This document shows, one piece after another, positions 1 to 9,222 of a DNA stretch of 64,000 nucleotides (the first letter of the stretch is position 1; each line of letters starts with the position of its first letter). The stretch comes from Micromonospora zamorensis (GTDB lineage: Bacteria > Actinomycetota > Actinomycetes > Mycobacteriales > Micromonosporaceae). The notes below the pieces were generated by a model. It ran no database searches. It worked only from the letters and a program-made list of their open reading frames with translations, and had not been told where the DNA came from. The stretch is taken from NCBI RefSeq assembly GCF_900090275.1, contig NZ_LT607755.1, positions 2,356,001-2,420,000 of the forward strand. The letters run 5' to 3'. Both the position numbers and the translations under genes were made by a program.

Positions 1-43
1 AACCCCCGCGATGTTCTGGCGTGACGACCCGCCGGGTCAGCGG

Positions 44-2398
44 TCAGGGCGCCCAGGGGCTGGCGATGTTCCAGGTGCTGTCGGCGGTCCACAACGTCGG
101 CGTGTTGTACGCGTCGCCGCCGGTGCCGTTGCTGAGCCAGACCTCCGAGTTGTAGTGCCGCAGGTACCTGCCCCGGAAGTTGTACGACTCCAGCGACACA
201 CCCGAGCCGGTCAGCCCGACCCGTGCGCACCAGGTGGCGTCGGCACGCAGGAGCGTCGAGCCGTCGTCCGGCGAGTTGCGGACCCGGGAGTTCTGGTGGC
301 GCAGGTACTGCCCGGGAAAGTTGACCGACTCGAACGAGTAGCAGCCGGCATCGGCCAGGCCGGCCCTGATGGTGTACGTGGCGTCGGCCTTGAGCAGGCT
401 GGGGCTCGCGGCGGCGACCACCTCGGTGTAGGCCAGGCTGTCCTGGTGGCGCAGGTAGCGGTTGGTGAAGCCGGGCGTCGTCACCTGCAACGACCGCCGG
501 GTGTTGACCGGCAGGGCCACCGGCGCCGAGCTGCCGATGGTCTTCGAGGCGTTGATCAGGGCGGTGTTGGCGGCGCGGACCCGCGCCTGATCCATCTTGA
601 TCACCTGCCGGTCATAGGTCAGGAAGCCGTTCAGCTCGCCCTCCAGATCGGTGATCTCGGTGTAGACCGAGGCGCTGAGTCCCTTGCCGACCATCAGGTT
701 CTGGCTGCCCTGCACCAGACCCACGTACCGATCGGTGAGGGCGCTCGAACTGGTCTGCCACTCGTAGGCGAAGAAGCCGCCGCTCGGGCTGTACTCGTGG
801 CCCGGCGTGTGCAGGCCCAGCCCACCGAACTCACCGAGTACGGCGATCCGGCTGCTCGACGGTGTGGGCGAGTCGGGCCCGAGGTAGACGTGCCAGTCGT
901 CGATGTCGCCGTTGCCGGGATTGCCGAGGGACTGGCAGCAGTTGTGGCCGCTGTGCGGGTTGACCAGACGTGTCGGGTCCTGGTTCTTGATGTTCTGCGC
1001 GACCCGCCGGGTGTCGGCGAGGGACCGCTCACCCCACCCCTCGTTGTAGGGCGTGTACGCGACCACTGCGGGCGAGCTGCGGTGCTCGTCGACGATCTCG
1101 CGTGCCTCGGCCTCGAACTGCGCCTGCTGGGCGTCGGTCGGGTTGATGTCCTGCGCGGTCAGCGACGGGATGTCCTGCCAGACCAGCAGGCCGAGCCGGT
1201 CCGCGTGGTAGAACCAGCGCTGTGGCTCGACCTTGATGTGCTTGCGCACCATGTTGAAGCCCAGGTCCTTGTGCTTCTGCAGGTCGAAGGCGAGCGCGGC
1301 GTCGGTCGGCGCCGTGTAGAGGCCGTCCGGCCAGAAGCCCTGGTCGAGGGTGCCGACCTGGAACACGAACTGGCCGTTGAGCTTGGGGCGCAGCACCCCG
1401 TTCACCAGACCCGTGGTGATCTCCCGCATGCCGAAGTAGTGCGCTGTCCGGTCCACAGTGGAGGCTGAGCCGTTGCGGAGGGTGACGCGGAGATTGTAGA
1501 GGAACGGGTCGTCGGGCGACCATCGGCGTGCGTTCGGCACCGGCACGCTGAACTCGGTGAAGCCGCCGGTGGCCGAACCGACCACGGTGCTCCCGTTCAG
1601 CGCCTCGGCGAGCACGCTGTGGCCGCTCACGTCCCCCCGGGTGAAGACCCGCACCCGCAACGTGTTGGTGCTCAGGTTCGGGTAGACGTCCACGCTGCTG
1701 ATGGAGGCGGTGGGCACCGGCTCCATCCACACCGTCTGCCAGATGCCGGAGCTGGGGGTGTAGAAGATCCCGCCGGGTGTCTTGGTCTGCTTGCCGATGG
1801 CGGGCAGGCTGCCGTTCTGTCGGGTGTCGGTTGGGTCCCAGACCTTGACGACGATCTCGTTCGCCCCGGTGGTGAGCTGGGGGGTCACGTCGAAGGTGAA
1901 GGCGTCGTAGCCGCCGGTGTGCGCGCCGACCCGTACGCCGTTGACCCAGACGGTGCTCTGCCAGTCGACGGCGCCGAAGTGCAGCAGGGTCCGCCGTCCC
2001 GACCAGTTGGCCGGGACGGTGACGGTGCGCCGGTAGAACAGGTAGTTGCGGTTGTCGTTGGCGGCCCGCTGGATGCCGGAGAGCGCACTTTCCACCGGGA
2101 ACGGCACGTTGACCCGCTCGGGCAGGGCGGTGCCGAACTGCGGGGCGTCGTCGGTGGCCGACTGGCGTAGCTGCCACTCGCCGTTGAGGTTGAGCCAGTC
2201 CGGTCGCGTCATCTGGGGGCGCGGGTACTCGGGCAGGGGTGTGCCGGCCAGCGCCTGGCTGGTCCATGGGGTGGTCAGTGGCGGCGTCTTGGCCGGTGCG
2301 GCGTACGCCGGTGGGGTTGGCGCGGCGAGAACGCCGGCGATCAGGGCGAGGATGAGCAGCAGCGGCAGGGCGGGGCGGATGGGGACCTGACGTGTCAT
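44..2398 (-). CDS. Secreted GH2 beta-glycosidase with C-terminal CBM42 (AbfB) domain
   Basis: Secreted glycoside hydrolase family 2 enzyme (beta-galactosidase/glucuronidase/mannosidase superfamily) of 784 residues. ATG at 2398 is chosen because GGAG lies about 9 bases upstream and a clear signal peptide follows (MTRQ, hydrophobic LLLILALIAG, then AYAAPA); the frame is open further upstream but without these. GH2 sandwich and Ig-like domains fill about residues 50-330, then the TIM barrel with the acid/base in NEGWGE (about 452) and the likely nucleophile in VLGEFGG (about 522). Residues from about 636 form a beta-trefoil of AbfB type with repeated YLRHQ/YLRHY motifs, which in the family bind arabinofuranose side chains. 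Substrate is not certain; hemicellulose is a reasonable guess. A LacI regulator is divergently placed. Confidence 0.9.
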   Translation of the reverse strand: MTRQVPIRPALPLLLILALIAGVLAAPTPPAYAAPAKTPPLTTPWTSQALAGTPLPEYPRPQMTRPDWLNLNGEWQLRQSATDDAPQFGTALPERVNVPFPVESALSGIQRAANDNRNYLFYRRTVTVPANWSGRRTLLHFGAVDWQSTVWVNGVRVGAHTGGYDAFTFDVTPQLTTGANEIVVKVWDPTDTRQNGSLPAIGKQTKTPGGIFYTPSSGIWQTVWMEPVPTASISSVDVYPNLSTNTLRVRVFTRGDVSGHSVLAEALNGSTVVGSATGGFTEFSVPVPNARRWSPDDPFLYNLRVTLRNGSASTVDRTAHYFGMREITTGLVNGVLRPKLNGQFVFQVGTLDQGFWPDGLYTAPTDAALAFDLQKHKDLGFNMVRKHIKVEPQRWFYHADRLGLLVWQDIPSLTAQDINPTDAQQAQFEAEAREIVDEHRSSPAVVAYTPYNEGWGERSLADTRRVAQNIKNQDPTRLVNPHSGHNCCQSLGNPGNGDIDDWHVYLGPDSPTPSSSRIAVLGEFGGLGLHTPGHEYSPSGGFFAYEWQTSSSALTDRYVGLVQGSQNLMVGKGLSASVYTEITDLEGELNGFLTYDRQVIKMDQARVRAANTALINASKTIGSSAPVALPVNTRRSLQVTTPGFTNRYLRHQDSLAYTEVVAAASPSLLKADATYTIRAGLADAGCYSFESVNFPGQYLRHQNSRVRNSPDDGSTLLRADATWCARVGLTGSGVSLESYNFRGRYLRHYNSEVWLSNGTGGDAYNTPTLWTADSTWNIASPWAP

Positions 2399-2561
2399 GC
2401 CGTCTCCGAGGGGCGAGTCGCCGCGGGCGGTGCAGCCAGGCCCGAAGCGCGTGGGTGGTGGGCATCGGGTGGTCACTGACGGGGGACGGGCGTCATCGAC
2501 GGATGCCGGTGGGATCTCCACGCGTCGGCGGGACTGGCATATTGACATCCATCATCGCCTG

Positions 2562-2597
2562 TATAACGTTATAGAGCCGCGCCGGGCCTCCCGTCAA
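2562..2597 (-). promoter_or_regulatory. Promoter of the GH2 gene with LacI-type operator on the -10
   Basis: On the minus strand TTGACG (2597-2592) and TATAAC (2573-2568) are 18 bases apart. The -10 is half of a perfect 12-bp palindrome, TATAACGTTATA (2562-2573), with the central CG typical of LacI-family operators. The site lies between the GH2 gene and the LacI regulator, so the regulator probably blocks RNA polymerase here and may also control itself. Confidence 0.65.
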
Positions 2598-2653
2598 TCC
2601 TTGTCCGTCGATGCGTGCCCGGCTCGGCGGTCCCCCTGGCGAAGGGTCGGTGG

Positions 2654-3670
2654 ATGGGCGTCAACCTCAAGGACATCGCCCAACGCGCGGGCGTGTCGCT
2701 GGCCACGGTCTCGAACGTGGTCAACGGATACCGGCCGGTGGGGGAGCGGACCCGGCTGCGTGTGCAGCAGGCGATCGACGAACTCGGTTACAGCCCCAAC
2801 CTGGGCGCGCGACATCTGCGTCGGGGGCGTACCGGGCTGATCGCCCTGGCCATCCCGGAACTGAACAACCCCTACTTCGCCGAGCTCGCCGAGATCGCCA
2901 TCGCCGAGGCCGCCGGGCTCGGCTACACCCTGGTCATGGAGAACACCGCCGCGGACCGGGGAGCGGAACTCGCGCTCCTCGACGGATCCCGGCGGCACAT
3001 CATCGACGGCCTGATCCTCAGTCCGGTGCGGATCGGCCGGGAGGAGGTGCTGGCCCGGACCGCGGGCACTCCGCTCGTGCTGATCGGTGAGGGCGTCTAC
3101 GACGTGCCGCACGATCACATCGCCATCGACAACGTCGCCGCCGGCCACGCCGCGATCCAGCACCTCGTGGCGATCGGCCGCCGCCGGATAGCGTTCATCG
3201 GCGCCACGCACGGTGGCGACCGGCAGTCCGCCCACCTGCGGGTACGCGGCTATCGCGAGGCCCTGGCCGCCGCCGGCCTGCCGTACCGCTCGCGGCTGGT
3301 CGCCCGCACCGACGCGTTCGGCCGGCTCGACGGCAAGCGGGCGATGCGTGACCTGCTCGCGCTCGGCGACCCACCGGACGCGGTGTTCGGCTACAACGAC
3401 CTGATCGCCGTCGGCGCGCTGCGGGCGCTGGCCGAGGCCGGTCTGCGGGTGCCGGAGGACGTCGCGGTGATCGGGATCGACGACATCGAGGAAGGTCGGT
3501 TCAGCACCCCGACCCTCACCACGATCGCGCCGGACAAGCGGGAGATCGGCCGTCTCGCGGTGCGCCGCCTCGTCGCCCGGATCGAGGGAGCGCAGGTCGC
3601 GGCACCGCTGACCGTGCAGACGCCGTTTCGGCTCATCCGCCGGGAGAGCACGGGTACGCCCGGCGGCTGA
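2654..3670 (+). CDS. LacI-family transcriptional regulator
   Basis: Sugar-responsive repressor of 338 residues. The N-terminus has the LacI helix-turn-helix (NLKDIAQRAGVSLATVSNVV) and hinge helix, followed by a periplasmic-binding-protein-like effector domain with the usual two lobes (PELNNPYFAEL near residue 70, VIGIDDIEEG near 275). ATG at 2654 was chosen over one 39 bases upstream because GAAGGG lies about 8 bases before it and the HTH then starts at once, as is normal. It is divergent from the GH2 gene, whose promoter contains a CG-centred palindrome, so local control of that enzyme is likely. The inducer is unknown. Confidence 0.9.
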   Translation: MGVNLKDIAQRAGVSLATVSNVVNGYRPVGERTRLRVQQAIDELGYSPNLGARHLRRGRTGLIALAIPELNNPYFAELAEIAIAEAAGLGYTLVMENTAADRGAELALLDGSRRHIIDGLILSPVRIGREEVLARTAGTPLVLIGEGVYDVPHDHIAIDNVAAGHAAIQHLVAIGRRRIAFIGATHGGDRQSAHLRVRGYREALAAAGLPYRSRLVARTDAFGRLDGKRAMRDLLALGDPPDAVFGYNDLIAVGALRALAEAGLRVPEDVAVIGIDDIEEGRFSTPTLTTIAPDKREIGRLAVRRLVARIEGAQVAAPLTVQTPFRLIRRESTGTPGG

Positions 3671-3759
3671 CGGCCGGTGCGCACCGGACGAGACCCATAG
3701 CCCCGGTGGTACGACCCAGAGAGGATGGCGCAAGAAATCCATGTAGCTCAATATGATGA

Positions 3760-4611
<852 letters not shown>

Positions 4612-4624
4612 CCGGGAGAACCAT

Positions 4625-4658
4625 CGGGCGGCCCGGACGACGATGTCCGGGCCGCCCG
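4625..4658 (+). terminator. Rho-independent-type hairpin after the trypsin gene
   Basis: A perfect 14-bp stem (CGGGCGGCCCGGAC and its complement) with a 6-base loop, 14 bases after the trypsin stop. There is no T-run, as is usual in high-GC actinobacteria. Confidence 0.75.
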
Positions 4659-4749
4659 CTCGTCACCGAGGGGTACGCGGCGAGTGGGCCACCCGACAGA
4701 TTCGGCGGGCCGCGCGTGCGGCGCCCGCCCGGGCGGCCATGATGAGCCG

Positions 4750-5601
4750 GTGAAGATCCTGTCCATCCAGTCGTCGGTCGCCTACGGTCACGTCGGCAAC
4801 TCGGCAGCGGTGTTTCCCCTGCAGCGGCTCGGCCACGAGGTGTGGCCGGTCCTGACGGTGCACTTCTCCAACCACACCGGGTACGGCGCGTGGCGGGGGC
4901 CGATGCTGGCGGCCGCCGACGTGGCCGAGGTGATCGAGGGCATCGCGGACCGCGGAGCCCTCGGCGGCGCCGACGCGGTGCTGTCCGGCTACCAGGGCGA
5001 CCCGGCCATGGGCGCGGTGATCCTGGACGCGGTGGCGAAGGTCAAGGCGGCCAACCCGGCCGCGTTGTACTGCTGTGACCCGGTGATGGGCGACGCCGGT
5101 CGCGGCATGTTCGTCCGCCCTGGCATTCCCGAGTACCTGCGGGACACCGTCGTGCCGCGTGCGGACATCATCACGCCCAACCACTTCGAGCTCGACTTCC
5201 TTGCCGGCCGTACGACGACTTCGCTCGCGGAGGTGCTCGACGCGGTCGACGTCGTACGCGCGACCGGGCCCCGGCACGTCCTGGTGACCAGCGTGCTCCA
5301 CGGCGACCTGCCCCCGGACTCGCTGGAGGTGGTGGCTGTCTCGGACGAGGGCGCCTGGGCGGTGACCACGCCGCTGCTGCCGATCAACCCGAACGGTGGG
5401 GGCGACGTCACGGCGGCGCTGTATCTCGCGCACCTGTGGACCACCGGCTCACCCGCGATCGCGCTGGAGCGCACCATCGCCTCCGTCTACGCGGTGCTCG
5501 AAGCGACACTCGCGGCGGGCACCCGGGAGATCCAGCTGATCGCCGCACAGGATGTGATCGCCGACCCGCCGGCCCGCTTCACCGCCCGCCGGCTGCGCTG
5601 A
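4750..5601 (+). CDS. pdxY: Pyridoxal kinase PdxY
   Basis: ATP-dependent pyridoxal kinase of 283 residues (ribokinase/PfkB-like fold), making pyridoxal 5'-phosphate in the vitamin B6 salvage pathway. Conserved family features are the N-terminal ILSIQSSVAYGHVGNSAA, the Zn/ATP-region CCDPVMGD near residue 115, TPNHFEL near 143, and the anion-hole/catalytic NPNGGGDVTAALYLAHL, where PdxK/PdxY have GTGD. Here the motif reads GGGD, with Gly for Thr. GTG at 4750 aligns with the family start; an in-frame ATG at 4684 would add 22 unlike residues. It converges with the ABM gene. Confidence 0.9.
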   Translation: MKILSIQSSVAYGHVGNSAAVFPLQRLGHEVWPVLTVHFSNHTGYGAWRGPMLAAADVAEVIEGIADRGALGGADAVLSGYQGDPAMGAVILDAVAKVKAANPAALYCCDPVMGDAGRGMFVRPGIPEYLRDTVVPRADIITPNHFELDFLAGRTTTSLAEVLDAVDVVRATGPRHVLVTSVLHGDLPPDSLEVVAVSDEGAWAVTTPLLPINPNGGGDVTAALYLAHLWTTGSPAIALERTIASVYAVLEATLAAGTREIQLIAAQDVIADPPARFTARRLR

Positions 5602-5682
5602 CGACGGGTCGACACCGACCGCCGACGCGTCGAGGAACGCCTCGGCGCGGTCGGCGCGGGCGGTGCCGCGTGCCTGCGGCGG

Positions 5683-6015
5683 TCAGCGGCTCTCGGGGAC
5701 GGCCATCTCGCCGAGCAGCGACCAGGTCTCCTGCGGCACTGTGGCGTTCACGATGCGCGGCGTCTCGGCCAGGTGCGGAGGCAGGGTCTCCTGCGCCGCG
5801 CGGAAGTGGGCGGACTGCACGTGGGCCGCTCCGGCCTGGTCGTCGCGGAACGCCTCGACCAGCACGTACTCGGTCGGGTCGTCCACGCTGCGGGACCAGT
5901 CGAACCACAGGCAGCCGGGCTCGGCCCGGGTCGCCTCGGTGAAGTCGGCGGCGATCTGCGGCCACCGGTCGGCGTGCTCGGCCAGGACCCGGAACTTGGC
6001 GGTAATGAAGATCAT
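5683..6015 (-). CDS. Antibiotic biosynthesis monooxygenase (ABM/YgiN) family protein
   Basis: Small 110-residue ABM-fold protein, ferredoxin-like dimeric alpha/beta barrel. Typical family features are the first strand MIFITAKFRVL, the TRAEPGCLWFDWSRSVDDP hairpin, EAFRDDQAGAAHVQSAHF with the conserved His residues, and the C-terminal strand. Relatives act as cofactor-free quinol oxygenases or have no known substrate. It is a single gene convergent with pdxY, so context gives no function. Confidence 0.85.
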   Translation of the reverse strand: MIFITAKFRVLAEHADRWPQIAADFTEATRAEPGCLWFDWSRSVDDPTEYVLVEAFRDDQAGAAHVQSAHFRAAQETLPPHLAETPRIVNATVPQETWSLLGEMAVPESR

Positions 6016-6170
6016 GGCGTCAGGTTACCCAGCCGGACGGGTCACCCGTCGAAGTCAGCCGGACAGCCGGCCGGACCCGCGCACCTCTGCCCGAGGCACA
6101 GTCATGATCAGCTTTGGAAGCGCTCGAAATCCCGACGGAAATGTCAGCCGAGCGGACTACCGTGCGGGAC

Positions 6171-6575
6171 ATGCGAGCAATCGGAACGTTCGACGTGGCT
6201 GAGTTCACCGCGGTCCCCGTGCCGAGCCCCGAGGTCAAGACTGGCCTGCCGGTCGGCTTCGCCACCATGCGCAAGACATTCACCGGCGAGATCGACGGCC
6301 GATCCGAAACACTCTTCACGGCCGCCTTCGATCCCACGACCGGCACCGGCACGTACGTCGCCATGGAGTCGTTCGAGGGCAGTGTCGCCGGCAACGCGGG
6401 CACCTTCAACTTCGTGCACTCCGCCACCACCACGGGTCAGGACCGGCAGGCCGAGTTCCTGACGATCGTCCCCACGAGCGGCACCGGCGGCCTGACCGGC
6501 ATCCGCGGAACGGGAGGCCTGACAGTCGACGAAGACGGCACCCACAGCATCTGGTTCGACTACGACCTGTCCTGA
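6171..6575 (+). CDS. DUF3224 family protein
   Basis: 134-residue protein of the DUF3224 family, an allene-oxide-cyclase-like beta barrel of unknown function common in actinobacteria. It shows the usual pattern: RAIGTFDVAEF at the start, a central KTFTGEIDGRSETLFTAAF, GTYVAMESFEGSVAG, and the Gly-rich tail LTGIRGTGGL ending in FDYDL. ATG at 6171 puts the family motif at the N-terminus; in-frame ATGs at 6141 and 6114 are possible alternatives. No strong ribosome site distinguishes them. It is a single gene convergent with the WGR protein gene. Confidence 0.8.
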   Translation: MRAIGTFDVAEFTAVPVPSPEVKTGLPVGFATMRKTFTGEIDGRSETLFTAAFDPTTGTGTYVAMESFEGSVAGNAGTFNFVHSATTTGQDRQAEFLTIVPTSGTGGLTGIRGTGGLTVDEDGTHSIWFDYDLS

Positions 6576-6611
6576 CGCCCGCCTTGCGGATGGTCGACGG
6601 ATCGGCAGTGA

Positions 6612-6642
6612 CCGGGGGCAGCGCAGCAGCCGTCACCCCCGG
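6612..6642. terminator. Possible bidirectional terminator
   Basis: CCGGGGG and CCCCCGG form a 7-bp stem with a 17-base loop in the gap between two converging genes. The loop is long, so this is tentative. Confidence 0.35.
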
Positions 6643-6701
6643 CACACCCATCGCGGCAGCAGCGCCGTTGCCGTCTGCCCCCGGCTGCCGTGCACCGCCG
6701 C

Positions 6702-8120
6702 TCAGCGCAGGCGGCGGATGTCGCCGAACGCCCGGTAGAACCCGCCCCGGCCGGCCTCGCGGACCTCGGCCACCAGGTAGCGGGCGCCTGGCTCGCGGAT
6801 CCCCTTGGGGAACTGCACCGACCAGTCGCGTCGGTAACCGTCGGAGAGCACCTGGACCCGCAACCGCCCCCGATCGTCCAGGCACTGCACCACCACGCCC
6901 GCGCCCGCGTCGCTGGTCACCTCGACGACCGTCGGTTGCACGGGCCGTGGTGCCTCACGGGGGGCCTTGACGTCGCGCACCTCGGGCACGTCCCCGGCCT
7001 GCGCCGCACGGATCGCCGGCTCGCTCGCGTCGATGCAGGCCAGGTGGCCGCCGGTGGTGACGACGTAGAGCCGGTCGTCGTGGTATTGCATGGAGTAGGC
7101 CGAGCCGCAGCCGGTGCCGAGCTTCCACAGCCGCGTGCCGGCCGCGTCGAAGCAGTAGATCGAGGACTGGCTGTCACCGGCGAAGACGTACTGGCCGCCC
7201 TCCGCCGTGGCGCACGAGAACACCGGGGCGTCGCACCGGTAGGTGCGTTCCAGTCGCCCTGCCTTGGACAGTCGCACCACCTCGCGGGTGCCGGTGCCGG
7301 CGAACACGCTGCCGTGCTCCTGCCAGCCGAAGAGCACCGAACCGGTCCTGGTGTGCCACAGCTCGCCGCCGGTCCGCCACTCGTAGCCGGTCACCCCCTG
7401 CGAATGGCCGTGGTAGATGGCGTCGCTGTCGCACCGCACCATCCACGCCGAGCGGCCCCGCCCGGGCCGACGCCACAGGAACTCGTCCTCGTGGTCGACC
7501 GCCGTGATCCCGCCGTCGGCATCCGACACGCCCAGCACCCCGTCGTGGATGTCCAGCCAGTAGATGTCGATCTCCGGGGCGATCGCGTACGCCACCCGGG
7601 GCATCTTGCCCGAGAGGTCGTAGACGTTGCCGTCATCGCAGCCGGCGTAGATCCAGGCGTCGTCGGCGACGATGCACTTGACCCCGTCGGGGAGGCGGAC
7701 CTGACTGCGCACCTGGGCGTCGTGGTCGAGCGTGGTGATCACGCCGTGCTCGTTGCCGACCATGCAGTGCTGTCCGTCGACGAAGATGCCGAAGGCGGGA
7801 GCGCCCGAGTCGTAGCGCCAGAGCACCGGAGCGGTGTGGGCGGTGGAGCGGGTGCTGACGATCTGCCGCCGGGAGACGGTGCGCTTCTGTCGGACGCCGG
7901 GAACCGCCGGCGCGTAACCCTTCCGGACCTTCTCCCCGATCTTCTTCGCGGCGGCGGCGCGGGCCCGCGCGTTGTCCGGGTAGGCGCTGGCCTTGATCTG
8001 CCCCTGGTCGCCGATCCGGCCGTAGCGCACGGTCAGCGTGGCGTTGTCGACGATGACCTCGTAGAACTTGTGCGCACCGTCCACTTCGGACAGTTCGAGG
8101 TAGGTCGTCTCCTGGGACAT
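6702..8120 (-). CDS. WGR domain protein with PQQ-like beta-propeller
   Basis: 472-residue cytoplasmic protein. The first about 80 residues form a WGR domain (TYLELSEVDGAHKFYEVIVD, then VRYGRIGDQGQ), a nucleic-acid-binding module best known from PARPs and MolR-type proteins. The rest is a propeller of WD/PQQ-like blades (GSVFAGTGTREVV, YVFAGDSQSSIYCFD, LYVVTTGGHLACID). The ATG at 8120 has GGAGG about 7 bases upstream. A deeper role is not known; WGR proteins are often linked to DNA or metal stress. It ends close to the DUF3224 gene and is transcribed alone or after the formamidase-like gene, 62 bases away. Confidence 0.85.
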   Translation of the reverse strand: MSQETTYLELSEVDGAHKFYEVIVDNATLTVRYGRIGDQGQIKASAYPDNARARAAAAKKIGEKVRKGYAPAVPGVRQKRTVSRRQIVSTRSTAHTAPVLWRYDSGAPAFGIFVDGQHCMVGNEHGVITTLDHDAQVRSQVRLPDGVKCIVADDAWIYAGCDDGNVYDLSGKMPRVAYAIAPEIDIYWLDIHDGVLGVSDADGGITAVDHEDEFLWRRPGRGRSAWMVRCDSDAIYHGHSQGVTGYEWRTGGELWHTRTGSVLFGWQEHGSVFAGTGTREVVRLSKAGRLERTYRCDAPVFSCATAEGGQYVFAGDSQSSIYCFDAAGTRLWKLGTGCGSAYSMQYHDDRLYVVTTGGHLACIDASEPAIRAAQAGDVPEVRDVKAPREAPRPVQPTVVEVTSDAGAGVVVQCLDDRGRLRVQVLSDGYRRDWSVQFPKGIREPGARYLVAEVREAGRGGFYRAFGDIRRLR

Positions 8121-8182
8121 GGGGGCCTCCGAGGGGTCAGCGACCGGCCAAACGTGGCCGGCGCGGCGACAGTGCGCACACG

Positions 8183-9142
8183 CTAACGGCGGCCCCCGAC
8201 AGAATCGGCGCCCGGCCAGCCCAGCGCGTCGTCGCGGAGGACCGCGTGCGCGCCGACGGTCTGATTGACGATCTGCGTCACCCGCACGTCGACCGCGATG
8301 CTGGCCAGCGCCACCGCGTCCGCGCGGCTGAGGCCGTGCAACCGCTGCATCAGGGTCAGCATCGAGTCCAGGGCCATGAACGAGGCCTCGTCGAGGGACG
8401 CGCCGACGCCCAGGGTCAGCCACGCGTCCGCGGTGCGGGCCACCGGGCCGGTGACCGGGAAGTCGTCACGGACGTCGAAGGTCAACGTCACCTCGTCCAT
8501 CGGGCACTCGATCGCGGTGCCGCCGACCTCGCCGTCGCCCTGCGCGGCGTGGCCGTCCCCGACCGAGAACAGCGCGTCGTCCACCGGGATCGGCAGCAGG
8601 AGGGTGCTTCCCGCGGTGAGGTCCCGGCAGTCCAGGTTGCCGCCCCACGGGCGCGGCGGGATCGTCGAATGACGCCCCGGCTCGGCGGGTGGCATGCCGA
8701 GCACCCCCATGAAGGGCCGCAGCGCGATCGTGTGGCCATGCTGGTTGCGGCCGGTCATCGTCGCCGGGTCCAGGGTCCAGGCATGCACCACCGGTTGTTC
8801 CTGCACGCCGTAGCGCTGGTTGAACCCGCTCGGCCAGCCGCCGGCCACGGTGGTGCCCCAGGTGGCGGGGACGACCGCATCGATGCGTACCGCGAGGGTC
8901 TGGCTGGCGCGCGCACCGCGGACCGCGACCGGCCCGACCAACGCGTGACCGTGGTCGGGTTGATGCTGCGCGACCCGGGGCCGGTCCCGGTTCGCTCCGC
9001 CGGGATACGGACCGGCCGACCACCAGCAGTCCAGGGTGCGGTACGTGACGGTGTCACCGGGGTCGATGGTGAGCACGGGCGGAAAATCGGGGGAGAAGTG
9101 GCCGTGCAGGCTGTCGTCGGAGGGCGCGAGGGTGTGTCGCAT
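8183..9142 (-). CDS. Acetamidase/formamidase family protein
   Basis: 319-residue FmdA/AmdA family hydrolase, expected to release ammonia from formamide or short amides in the cytoplasm. Family marks include the N-terminal HGHFSPDFPPVLTIDPGDTV, GRNQHGHTIALRPFMGVLGM, PRPWGGNLDCRDLTAGSTLLLPI, and FSVGDGHAAQGDGEVGGTAIE, which carry the conserved metal/active-site His, Asp and Glu. It starts at ATG 9142 and lies 62 bases before the WGR gene in the same direction. No amide transporter or other nitrogen genes are close. Confidence 0.9.
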   Translation of the reverse strand: MRHTLAPSDDSLHGHFSPDFPPVLTIDPGDTVTYRTLDCWWSAGPYPGGANRDRPRVAQHQPDHGHALVGPVAVRGARASQTLAVRIDAVVPATWGTTVAGGWPSGFNQRYGVQEQPVVHAWTLDPATMTGRNQHGHTIALRPFMGVLGMPPAEPGRHSTIPPRPWGGNLDCRDLTAGSTLLLPIPVDDALFSVGDGHAAQGDGEVGGTAIECPMDEVTLTFDVRDDFPVTGPVARTADAWLTLGVGASLDEASFMALDSMLTLMQRLHGLSRADAVALASIAVDVRVTQIVNQTVGAHAVLRDDALGWPGADSVGGRR

Positions 9143-9222
9143 CAGTGCAGGTTAGTGGCCCCCGATCCGCGCGACAGGGTGTGCGGCGGGCATCCGGGCG
9201 CCCGCCGCACACCGGCTCGGTG

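Noticed and set aside
6702..8186. Long plus-strand frames opposite real genes, such as the one opposite the WGR gene
   Set aside because: They are mirror effects of high-GC codon use; the minus-strand protein has recognisable domains and a ribosome site.
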